Shown here: piece by piece, positions 11,937 through 22,435 of the stretch | Layout: every line of letters begins with the position of its first letter | How positions within the stretch are numbered: position 1 is the first letter of the stretch | Assembly (NCBI GenBank): GCA_027704905.1 | Contig: CM051005.1 | Coordinates: 14,769,516-14,833,515 of the forward strand | DNA: 64,000 nucleotides | Direction of reading: 5' to 3' | Origin: Muraenolepis orangiensis | Lineage: Eukaryota; Chordata; Actinopteri; Gadiformes; Muraenolepididae | Made by a program: the position numbers and the translations under genes | The notes under the pieces: model-generated | The model's input: only the letters and a program-made list of their open reading frames with translations | Databases searched by the model: none | Told to the model about the DNA's origin: nothing

Positions 11937-12889
11937 CGGGCGCCTCCTGGCGTCCAACCCGGCTTGAAGGGGTGTTCCCGGTGGCAGTTGAGGGAAAATA
12001 GCAGATCCCGACTGTAGCAGCGCGGGGGCCAACCCCGCCCCTCTGGACCGTCTGCGTCCCAGTCGATGATCCGGGGGGGTGGAGGAGATTTGGTGGGCGG
12101 GTGGGGCCCGGGAAGAGAGCCACGGGGGGCTGCGGGCTGCGTGACGTCAGCAGACGGGGGCTGCGTGACGTCAGCAGACGGGGGCTGCGTGACGTCGTCG
12201 GGCGGGTACGGCGTAGCGTCCGCAGACGGGGGCTGCGTGACGTCGTCGGGCGGGTACGGCGCGGCGTCAGCAGACGGGGGCTGCGTGACGTCGACGGGCG
12301 GATCCGGCGTGGCGTCAGCAGACGGGGGCTGCGTGACGTCGTCAGGCGGGAACGGCGCGGCGTCAGCAGAGGGGGGCTGCGTGACGTCGTCGGGCGGATA
12401 CGGCGCGGCGTCAGCAGACGGGGGCTGCGTGACGTCGTCGGGCGGATCCGGCGCGGCGTCAGCAGACGGGGGCCGCTTGACGTCCTCAGACGGGTGCGGA
12501 GCGACGTCGTCAGCTGGGTGCGGAGCGGCGTCGTCCGCCGGGTGCGGAGCGGCGTCGTCCGCCGGGTGCGGAGCGGCGTCGTCCGCCGGGTGCGGAGCGG
12601 CGTCGTCCGCCGGGTGCGGAGCGACGTCGTCAGCCGGGTGCGGAGCGACGTCGTCAGCCGGGTGCGGAGCGGCGCTGTCCGCCGGGTGCGGAGCGGCGTC
12701 GTCCGCCGGGTGCGGAGCGACGTCGTCCGCCGGGTGCGGAGCGGCGTCGTCAGCCGGGTGCGGAGCGGTCGGTGGAGGAAAACCGAAAGTCCTTTCGGTC
12801 GCGGCCAACCACGCCCGAATATGCGCAGTGTTCGCCTTTTCCTGGGCGATCAGGGTGATCCTCCACAAGTCGCAGTTGCCGGGGTCCAT
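11933..12889 (-). CDS. Gag-head/pol-tail fusion protein with proline-rich repeats, 318 aa
   Basis: The only protein of the LTR element. The start ATG lies 16 nt inside the 5' LTR boundary; it is the first ATG after the primer-binding site. Residues 1-about 40 (starting MDPGNCDLWR) look like the short helical N-terminus of Ty3/gypsy gag proteins. Residues about 41-150 are near-perfect 8-residue repeats of the type APHPADDA; residues about 151-265 are 16-residue repeats of the type VTQPPSADAAPYPPDD. Residues about 275-318 (IIDWDADGPEGRGWPP, then SRDLLFSLNCHREHPFKPG) resemble the C-terminal chromodomain end of gypsy pol. Capsid fold, zinc knuckle, protease, RT and integrase core are absent. Repeat units are 24 and 48 bp, so expansion keeps the frame. 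The head and tail assignments are by eye. The protein may be a co-packaged structural fragment or simply tolerated. Confidence 0.7.
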   Translation of the reverse strand: MDPGNCDLWRITLIAQEKANTAHIRAWLAATERTFGFPPPTAPHPADDAAPHPADDVAPHPADDAAPHPADSAAPHPADDVAPHPADDVAPHPADDAAPHPADDAAPHPADDAAPHPADDAAPHPADDVAPHPSEDVKRPPSADAAPDPPDDVTQPPSADAAPYPPDDVTQPPSADAAPFPPDDVTQPPSADATPDPPVDVTQPPSADAAPYPPDDVTQPPSADATPYPPDDVTQPPSADVTQPPSADVTQPAAPRGSLPGPHPPTKSPPPPRIIDWDADGPEGRGWPPRCYSRDLLFSLNCHREHPFKPGWTPGGAR

Positions 12890-12893
12890 GGTG

Positions 12894-12904
12894 GTGAGGT
12901 CGTT
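12894..12904 (-). promoter_or_regulatory. Self-priming primer-binding site (11 nt)
   Basis: In element orientation, AACGACCTCAC begins one nucleotide after the 5' LTR. It does not start with TGG and so does not match a tRNA CCA end. It is a perfect reverse complement of GTGAGGTCGTT, found in the LTR 31 bp downstream of the start of the TATA box (13189-13179 in the 5' LTR). In Tf1 of fission yeast the first 11 nt of the mRNA fold back onto such a site and prime reverse transcription. The same mechanism was proposed for vertebrate sushi elements. Confidence 0.85.
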
Positions 12905-12905
12905 C

Positions 12906-13410
12906 TGTCACGATGAGGAGTGTGGGTTGGACCCCGAACGCAGACAACGACAGATGGAGAGTGATACGAACGGCTTTATTAGCACAAGCACACACAAAGA
13001 CACAAGGGTGCATGGGAGTAGAATAAATACGTGAACGCAGAGTAAGTAGGCGACCGGGGTGCGAACTATCTCTCCGATAGACGCAGTCGGGCGATCGAAA
13101 CAGACGGGAGAGGGCAGGCGACCGGGGTGCGAACTATCTCTCCGATAGACGCAGTCGGGCGATCGAAACAGTATCCGTAACGACCTCACGCTGGGGTAAA
13201 GGATAGACAAAGTATATATACCCCAGGTGAGGTGATTAGCAATTAGACAAGGGAATTATTGAGTCCAGGTGTGTGTGTGTGTATGTGTGTGGCCAGCGCA
13301 CGTGGCTAGGCCACGCCCCCTGCCAACCAACGTGATTGTTGACAGGGGTGTGTGCGCCACCAGCGCACGTGGCTAGGCCACGCCCCCTGCCAACCACCGT
13401 AACCGTGACA
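12906..13410 (-). repeat. 5' LTR (505 bp) with promoter
   Basis: Same length and, on reading, the same sequence as the 3' LTR; even the 100-residue antisense frame inside both LTRs is identical. As the upstream LTR it should drive transcription: TATA at 13221-13212, predicted start near 13189, AATAAA (12980-12975) bypassed. The expected transcript runs about 1.7 kb to just beyond the AATAAA of the other LTR. Confidence 0.93.
13179..13221 (-). promoter_or_regulatory. LTR core promoter and predicted RNA 5' end
   Basis: TATA box gtatatatac at 13221-13212 (palindromic, so orientation comes from context). Counting about 31 bp from its first base reaches the G of GTGAGGTCGTT (13189-13179), the stretch complementary to the primer-binding site. 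TATA spacing and complementarity therefore point independently to the same transcript start. Confidence 0.75.
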
Positions 13411-14150
13411 GTTAGTAATGTAGCTGTTAGTAATGTAGCTGTTAGTAAGTAATGTAGCTGTAAGTAATGAAGCTGTAAGTAATGTAGCTGTTAGTAATGT
13501 AGCTGTTAGTAATGTAGCTGTATGTTAGTAATGTAGCTGTTAGTAATGTAGCTGTTAGTAATGTAGCTGTTAGTAAGTAATGTAGCTGTAAGTAATGAAG
13601 CTGTAAGTAATGTAGCTGTTAGTAATGTAGCTGTTAGTAATGTAGCTGTATGTTAGTAATGTAGCTGTAAGTAATGAAGCTGTAAGTAATATAGCTGTTA
13701 GTAATGTAGCTGTTAGTAATGAAGCTGTAAGTAATGTAGCTGTAAGTAATGAAGCTGTAAGTAATATAACTGTTAGTAATGTAGCTGTAAGTAATGTAGC
13801 TGTAAGTAATGTAGCTGTAAGTAATGTAGCTGTTAATAATGTAGCTGTAAGTAATGTAGCTGTAAGTAATGTAGCTGTTAGTAATGAAGCTGTAAGTAAT
13901 GAAGCTGTTAGTAATGAAGCTGTAAGTAATGAAGCTGTAAGTAATGAAGCTGTTAGTAATGAAGCTGTAAGTAATGAAGCTGTAAGTAATGAAGCTGTTA
14001 GTAATGAAGCTGTAAGTAATGAAGCTGTAAGTAATGAAGCTGTAAGTAATGAAGCTGTTAGTAATGAAGCTGTAAGTAATGAAGCTGTAAGTAATGAAGC
14101 TGGTAGTAATGAAGCTGTAAGTAATGAAGCTGTTAGTAATGAAGCTGAAA
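13411..14150. repeat. 15-bp satellite, right part, with 45-bp higher-order repeat
   Basis: Continuation of the taatgtagctgttag array. From about 13890 onward the units change to the gaagctg variant and fall into a 45-bp higher-order pattern of three units ending taag, taag, ttag, repeated about five times with one four-unit variant and one gctggtag change. This marks the right edge as the most recently homogenised part. Confidence 0.9.
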
Positions 14151-14157
14151 ATTAGAT

Positions 14158-14650
14158 TGGATTAGATTCTAATGTATCGTCATTGCAGCACAAGTACAGT
14201 ACAGGGAAAATAATCTGGTATATACATATATATACAGGTAAGTATACAACTATACAGCAGGTAGTGAGCAGGGATATGCAGTTGTATAAACAGTTGAAGA
14301 TTAAAATGTATATGGCTGGTACAGTACAAATGTATACTATCATACAGGTATGTTATCAATACATATATAAACTATAGGTAGAGGTAGGTAGTTATGATGA
14401 CAGTGCAAGGTAGTCGAAGACTTTGATGGTGATGTATTATTATTATTATAGGATATATTGAGCAGAGGTGTGGGGCAGGGGGGGGGCAGCAGCGGGGGGT
14501 GGGGGCTGTCCTCGTGGTGTAGAGTTCAGGGAGATGACAGCTGAGGGGAAGAAGCTGTTCCTTAGCCTGCTTGACTTGGAACAAAGGTTTCTATAGCACC
14601 TCCCAGAGGGGAGGAGAGCAAACAGTCCATGGTTGGGGGGAGAGGGGTCT
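14158..14650 (-). pseudogene. LINE 3' fragment (C-terminal RT tail and 3' UTR)
   Basis: Minus-strand translation from about 14625 to 14521 gives PLGRCYRNLCSKSSRLRNSF followed by FPSAVISLNS, the terminal LLPSGRR...RLRNSFFPxAI signature of L2/CR1-type ORF2 proteins (compare the copy at 8739-9540). Only the last 40 or so residues and the 3' UTR (AT-rich, running to 14158) are present, so it is a strongly 5'-truncated copy, as is usual for LINE insertions. A G-rich tract interrupts at 14480-14510. Confidence 0.75.
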
Positions 14651-14969
14651 TTGACTACATTACATTACATTACAGTCATTTAGCAGACGCTTTTATCCAA
14701 AGCGACTTACAGTAGTGTGTTTCAACAAAGGAAGGTAAGAGAACATCTCGTCACCAGAAGTCAAAAGTGCATTTCATTTCTAACAAGTCTCCAATAACTG
14801 AACCAGTGCTCAGGTAGAAGTACAATAATTCAGGCAAAAGTGTAAGGGAAAAAGTACAATAAGTTGGCAAACAATATGCAACAATATCTAGAACAATATA
14901 TACCTATCTATAATATGTAATCTACTTTTGACTGACTTAATTGACTTAGCGCTACGAGGAAAGATCCGG
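14651..14969 (-). repeat. L2-type LINE 3' UTR and tail
   Basis: Minus-strand reading ends GCTTTGGATAAAAGCGTCTG then CTAAATGACTGTAATG with TAATG repeats, the very common 3' end of fish L2-type elements (14656-14716). The rest of the segment fits the 3' UTR of the LINE whose coding part lies at 15240-16540, separated from it by a SINE insertion. A second isolated copy of the tail is at 19165-19232. Confidence 0.65.
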
Positions 14970-14973
14970 GTTC

Positions 14974-15237
14974 GTGGGCGGCAGTAGAGCTGTCGCCTCA
15001 CAACCGGAAGGTTGCTGGTTCGATCCCCGCTGCCTCCTCCCAGCAAAAAGATGTTGATGTGTCCTTGAGCAAGACACCCTAACTGCTCCTAATGTGCTGG
15101 CTGTCTCCTTGCATGGCTGACTCCGCCGTTGGTAGTTGAATGTGTGTATGAATGGGTGAATGTGAGGCATGACTTGTAAAGCGATTTGAGTAACCATTGG
15201 TTAGAAAAGCACTATATAAATGTCCATTTACCATATA
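14974..15237 (+). repeat. Full-length tRNA-derived SINE
   Basis: The tRNA-like head gggcggcagtagagctgtcg contains an A-box-like segment and a perfect B box ggttcgatccc at 15017-15027. The body holds the familiar fish SINE stretch gtccttgagcaagacaccct and cttgcatggctgactc. The tail gtaaagcgatttgagtaacc, then aaaagcactatataaatg, resembles an L2 LINE 3' end, implying mobilisation by that LINE. It interrupts a minus-strand L2 copy. Both polymerase III boxes are intact, so it may still be transcribable. Confidence 0.8.
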
Positions 15238-16545
15238 CCAAATTGAGGGGGGCAAGCAGACGGCCTGAAGAAGCCGAGCAAAGTGGACGGGTTGGGATGT
15301 AGGCCTTGACCATTGCCTGGAGGTAGGATGGAGCAGTACCTTTGACTGCCTTGTAGGCTAGCACCAAGGTCTTGAACTGGATGCAGCTACATGTAGCCAG
15401 TGTAGAAAAAGTATCAAACTGTTTTGTAGGGTTAGATGCTGCGCTTTGAATTTTGGAACAGTAAAATGCAGCTTTGGCGGATGAAAGCGACAAGGAGAAG
15501 TTTGACAGGAGCCCTTGAAGATGGAGAAGGTCCTCTGGGGTTTTTCCTTTCTTCCACCTGTGGTCCGCCTCTCTGAGGTCCGACAACCTGGTGGCACGTG
15601 GAGTTGGACGTGCAGACCTGGAGGTGAGGGGACAGAGAGTGTCCAGAGAGGAGGACAGGGTAGAGAGAAGAAGGTCAGTGGCAATATCAGGGGGTAGAAC
15701 AGAGAACAAATCAGGAGGAGGGAGGGCAGAGAGAACAGAAGAGGAGAGACCAAGATGGGACGTCACCATCTTGGTAGGGGGAGAGTGGTAGGGGGGGGGA
15801 AGGGAGGAAGAGGGAGAAGGACATGAAGAAGTGATTGGATAGATGGAGAGGAGTAACTGAAAGGTTTACTGTATCGCAGTGTCTGGTGAAGATGAGGTCC
15901 AACTGGTTGCCGGCCTTGTGGGTCGGAGGAAAGGGGTGGCAGGAAAGGTCGAAGGAGGCGAGGAAGGAGAGAAGAGGGTCCAACTTCTCAGTCAAGATGT
16001 TGAAGTCGCCAAGAAGGATGAGGCCGGAACCATCATCAGGGAAGTGGGAGATCAGCATGTCAAGCTCCTCCAAGAAGTCACCAGCTGGGCCGGGTGGACG
16101 ATAAACAACTGCAATAATGAGCTTAAATGGAAAACAAACAGTTACAGCATGAAATTCAAATGAAAAGGGGGAGAACTGTGGGATGGAAATGGGGTATTTC
16201 CAGTCACGCAAAATCAACAGACCAGTACCACCGCCTCGTCTTGCGACTCTGGGAGTGTGACAAAGCAGCGGGCGAGGCAGTGTTTTCAGGGCTGATCCAA
16301 GTCTCAGTAAGAGCAAGGAAGTTCAGGGTGAGCAAGGATGCATAGCCTGAGATGAACTCAGTTTTCTGCACTGCCGACTGGCAATTCCAAAGCCCCCCAG
16401 TTACCACTAGCTGGACATGGGTAGACAGAGTAGGGTAAATGAGGTTTGTGGGATCACGGTGGCGCCTGGGTGTGACCCAGCGTCTGTGTGACCTCCGCAA
16501 AGAAGTGTTTACCGCAATGCCACACATGGTAGATTACAGTACAAT
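15238..16545 (-). pseudogene. L2-type LINE ORF2: endonuclease kept, RT deleted
   Basis: Minus strand. The AP-like endonuclease is recognisable: GGLWNCQSAVQKTEFISGYA, LALTETWISPEN, GGGTGLLI, IIAVVYRPPGPAGDFLEELD, LILLGDFNI, NQLDLIFTR and HLSNHFFMSF (about 16420-15820). Then comes the linker region SSSLDTLCPLTSRSARPTPR and LLSNFSLSLSSAKAAFY, and at about 15405 the sequence jumps straight to the C-terminal region (LHWLHV in one frame, IQFKTLVLAYKAVKGTAPSY in the next). The whole RT domain, some 400 residues, is therefore missing. A frameshift lies near 16260. The last endonuclease motif SDH reads SNH (15834-15836). It cannot be active. Confidence 0.85.
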
Positions 16546-17561
<1,016 letters not shown>

Positions 17562-17675
17562 ACCCCTGCAAAACCCACAAAATCTCTTGACAAAAGTGGA
17601 AATGGGTTTAGTTAGTTTAGTTTTCATGGCCTCTCCTCTCATTCCCCTTCTCTCATTCCCCTACGTCTCTTTTAA

Positions 17676-17895
17676 CTGGCCTCGTTCTCCACCCAGCCTC
17701 ATTCTCCACCGGCCTCGTTCTCCACCCAGCCTCGTTCTCCACCCAGCCTCGTTTTCCACTCAGCCTCAACCCAGCCTCGTTCTCCACCCAGCCACTTCAC
17801 CCAGCCTCTTCACCCAGCCTCGTTCTCCACTCAGCCTCTTCACCCAGCCTCGTTCTTCCCCCAGCCTCTTCACCCAGCCTCTTCACCCAGCCTCC
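17676..17895. repeat. 17-bp minisatellite (ctcgttctccacccagc)n
   Basis: About a dozen imperfect units mixing ctcgttctccacccagc with ctcttcacccagc. The array is C/T-rich on the plus strand. Confidence 0.85.
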
Positions 17896-18144
17896 CTACC
17901 GTACCCACCCAGCCGACGGTGCCCTGCCATGTGCATGCACTGTGTCCTTTGAATACTGGGCCTCCAAGCCATGTCCTGGCCCCGCCCCCCCTCTCCCCTC
18001 TAGATCCCAGACCACAGCAGTTCAGATGCATGTGGCCAAGCAGAGTCTCCCCCCCCCCCCCCCCAGGCGGCATGCAGAACAAGTGGAGAAGGACGCTGGC
18101 CAACGTGCGATCAAACTGGGCAACAGAAAGCGAGAGGACTGGGT

Positions 18145-19131
<987 letters not shown>

Positions 19132-19164
19132 GACATGTATATTACCAGTCCAAAGTTATGAGTG

Positions 19165-19232
19165 TATTTCATTACATTACATTACAGTCATTTAGCAGAC
19201 ACTTTTATCCAAAGCAACTTACAGAAGTGCGT
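19165..19232 (-). repeat. Isolated L2-type LINE tail
   Basis: Minus-strand reading ends GCTTTGGATAAAAGTGTCTG then CTAAATGACTGTAATG with TAATG repeats, the same tail as at 14656-14716. Only the last 70 bp or so are recognisable, so it is an extreme 5' truncation or a SINE sharing the tail. Confidence 0.65.
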
Positions 19233-21330
19233 GTTTCATGTCCGATCTATGAATAGGGTTGTGTGCAGGTGTCCCGGTGGTGTGTGTGTGCCGGGGGGCC
19301 TTCTAGAAGGAGGACGGTGTAGCGTAGGCAGCAGTGATGCTTTGTTCTAACTGTCTTGTGAGAGAGTGCACGGTTATCGCTTATTGTCAAATAAATATTG
19401 TGCATGGAGAGAAATAGAGAGAGTAAAGTAACGCCCACACACGCACACGTCGGTGGGAGTATTTTAGTGGCTGCCTATTACTGTCTGTGGAGATGCTGAG
19501 ATAGTCATTTGAGGTCAGTGTGAATGTATGAGGCAATTTTTGCACCGCCAAGGCAAACCGGTTATTGATGATTCCAGGGCGTGACTTTAATATCCAGACG
19601 TTATTATGCACGACCGTGGCACACTTTTAATTGCTTGTTAAATGTTTTTTTTTCTTCTGTCATCACCTGGCTCTTGAGCTCATTATGCAGTTGAATGAAT
19701 GCTAATTACACTGGTTTAGGCACAATAGTTTATTCGTCATCACTGAAGCATCAGTATTCACAAACATTTCTTGCGTTTTCTAACCACTACAGACTATTAA
19801 AACTGCAGCTGTGAGACCAAAAGCTTATCAGTGTAGCCAGTTTTCCCCAATGGGTTATGATGATGCATTGTATAGCGTTTCTACTAGCTCCTGGTAACAG
19901 TACCGTCAGTTCTACTGGTAACCCTGGCATTTTGGAGCGTAGCTTTGAGAGCAACATAAATGTTGCTCTCAAAGCTACGCTCCAAAATGACAGTATGTGT
20001 ATGTGAGGGATTATGAATGGTGTCTATGCTGTAGAGGAATTGAAAAACCCACCAAAAATACAACATGACCTTTGCTTCATCTCGTTGAGAGGAAATTGTG
20101 ACGTTGTTATTTAAAATGAAATTGGTTCCTTCTATTCTCAGTCAGAGCACCATGCCATTCAAGGGGAATGAATTATTACATTACATTATGAATACTACTA
20201 CAGTAAACCAATCATTCTAAACCAATACATTCTTAAGGGACTGTCTTCAATATACATATTTGCAATCGGCCTGTGCACTTGAGTCAGTGAGAGTGAAACA
20301 GACACCATATTGTGTGCTACAGACGTGTTTTGGCTTCCTGAAGAATGCTTTGGAAGCGATTTCAAACGGCAACAGAAGATGAGACAGACAGACAGATGGA
20401 GAGAGAGAGATGAAGGGGGAGATCTTTTTCTTTATAGATTGTCCACAGCAGCGCAGTCCCTCTGGCCCTGGACTGAGCAGTAACCACGGTTGCGTGGCTA
20501 GGGCAGATGCTTGTTCCTCTTGGTCAACTGGCTCAGCCTGAGAAGACCTCAGAAGACGGAGATCAGAGCTCAGTGGAATAAATGGCTCCCATTGGTCAAG
20601 GTGGTCCATCCAGATGGATGGAAGCCCTCACTGTCCCATGGAAGGAAGAGGCCTTGATGTTTTGTGTCTGCAATGTCCTCCGTCCCAGAGTCCAGAACAG
20701 CCTGATACAGTGAATCATCCACTGAGAACAGGGGCTCCCATGTGTTTAAGTCACCCAGAGATGGTGAGACGTTGTCATCCACAAAGCCAGATCAGAGAAA
20801 TACAGCAATGCCCCAAACGGTAGCCTCCACTACAGTTGAAGAGACTCGGGCGAGGCAGGCTTCTCACCCAGGTGTTTCTGTCGCTATCTGCCTATGTCGT
20901 TTCTCAGTCCTTGTCCTGGACGTCCTGGTCGTCCTGCGTAGCCAAGCAGTGTCCTGTATGTGGAGATGGAGAACCAGATGGTTGATGTGTAGCTTGACAA
21001 AATGCACCAGGAGGGAAAGTAGAGTCTGGAGGTAGCTAGTGGGTAGGTTTGTGCTAATTTGGTTTGTGCTAATAGGTTTGTGCTAATTTCATTACCATCC
21101 AATTTTAAGTTATAAAGCTCCACCTGGTGGCAACATTTGAAACCTGAGAACAGATGATAGGGGACATCCTCAGGTCCACACCTTTCAGTTGAGCCTAACT
21201 TGAGGTCAATCGGACCATCAGTTCCAAAAATACAGCTGAAAATGTGCCCTTGTGTCAAATGTTACAATTAAAAAATTGTGAAAATCGATGGGGTTCTTCC
21301 TCCTCGGGCCATAAATGGGTGTCCCAAATA
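19233..21330. other. Unassigned sequence containing a perfect palindrome
   Basis: No coding or RNA gene recognised. The notable structure is the inverted repeat at 19928-19989 (own entry). A ggtttgtgctaatt short repeat lies at 21048-21092. Confidence 0.4.
19928..19989. repeat. Perfect 62-bp palindrome (30-bp arms, 2-bp centre)
   Basis: Left arm 19928-19957 starts cattttggagcgtagctttg; the right arm 19960-19989 is its exact reverse complement, with aa at the centre. The match stops at the next base on both sides. With no spacer it would extrude as a cruciform, and RNA from either strand would fold into a 30-bp hairpin with a tight loop. Confidence 0.97.
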
Positions 21331-22262
21331 TCAGAATCAAATTGATATATTATGATATAAAGATATTATGATATAATGATAATATGATATAATATAATTA
21401 TATCATAATATTACAATATCAGAATATTATCATATGATATCATTATATATATATATATCATCAAATGATATTATGATATAATGATATGATATAATGATAT
21501 AATCATTTAATGATATAATGATATAATATAATTATATTATAATATAATGATATTATGATATAATGATATTATGATATGATATAATTATATAATGATATTA
21601 CGATATTATTAAATGACTATGTTATGATATAATCATATTATGATATTATAATATTATGATATTTTGATTTTATATAATTATGATATTATTCTAAAATTAT
21701 ATAACGATATTATGATATCATATAATTATTATGTTATGATATAATGATATTATGATATCATATTATGATATCATTATGATATCATATTATGATATTATGA
21801 TATTATGATATTATGATATAATGATATTATGATATTATAAAATAATTAAATAATGATATTATGATATAATAATATTATTATATTTTGATATGATATAATT
21901 ATATTGAATACATTATGATATAATGATATGATATTATGATATAATTATATTATGATATTATGATATTAGATTATATATATGAGATATAATGATTTTATAA
22001 TTATGTAATAATAGTTTGATATAATTATATTATAATGATGTAATGATATTATGTTACGGTATGATATAATTATATTATAATGTGATATTGTGATATTATG
22101 ATGTAATGATATAATATGATATTATGAAATACTTATATTATGATAGTATGATATTATATGATCATATAATGATATTATAATGATGTAATAATATTATGAT
22201 ATAATTATATTCTAATGATGTAATAATATTATGATATAATGATGTTAAGATATTATGACATT
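21330..22262. repeat. AT-rich degenerate repeat (gatataatgatattat-like)
   Basis: About 930 bp of scrambled tgatat, tataat and gatatt motifs with very few C or G outside tgat. Many short self-complementary segments occur. A shorter related block reappears at 23470-23560 and 24170-24260 between minisatellite blocks, so this sequence was part of the duplicated unit. Confidence 0.9.
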
Positions 22263-22435
22263 CAAATCATTCAATGTGGTTGAACACTGAGCATTGATAT
22301 TTCAATCTGAACCCAGTGAGATCATTTTTGAAATTCTGTTGACTTATAAAACCAGAATGGTTTATTTTACAAACCTTCTACAATGGTGCTTCGACGTGTC
22401 GGCAGACGACGCAGTGTGTTAAACAAATTGGGAAC

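Larger units (their letters stand above)
11417..13410 (-). mobile_element. Complete non-autonomous Tf1/sushi-like LTR retrotransposon
   Basis: Two direct 505-bp LTRs, each TG...CA bounded, flank a 984-bp interior. A 5-bp duplication gttag (11412-11416 and 13411-13415) marks insertion into the 15-bp satellite. Orientation is minus: the TATA box precedes AATAAA inside each LTR, the interior ORF reads minus, and a polypurine tract abuts the 11417-11921 LTR. There is no protease, reverse transcriptase, RNase H or integrase, so the element cannot replicate alone. The pol-tail remnant and the self-priming signal point to the chromodomain-bearing Tf1/sushi branch of Ty3/gypsy elements. LTR identity, as far as I can read it, means a very recent insertion. 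Confidence 0.93.

Noticed and set aside
12066..13034. 322-codon plus-strand frame antisense to the LTR element ORF
   Set aside because: TATA, poly(A) signal, polypurine tract and primer-binding site all give minus orientation. The open antisense frame follows from the GC-rich in-frame repeats.
14974..15045. tRNA gene
   Set aside because: Good A/B boxes, but followed by a SINE body and LINE-like tail.
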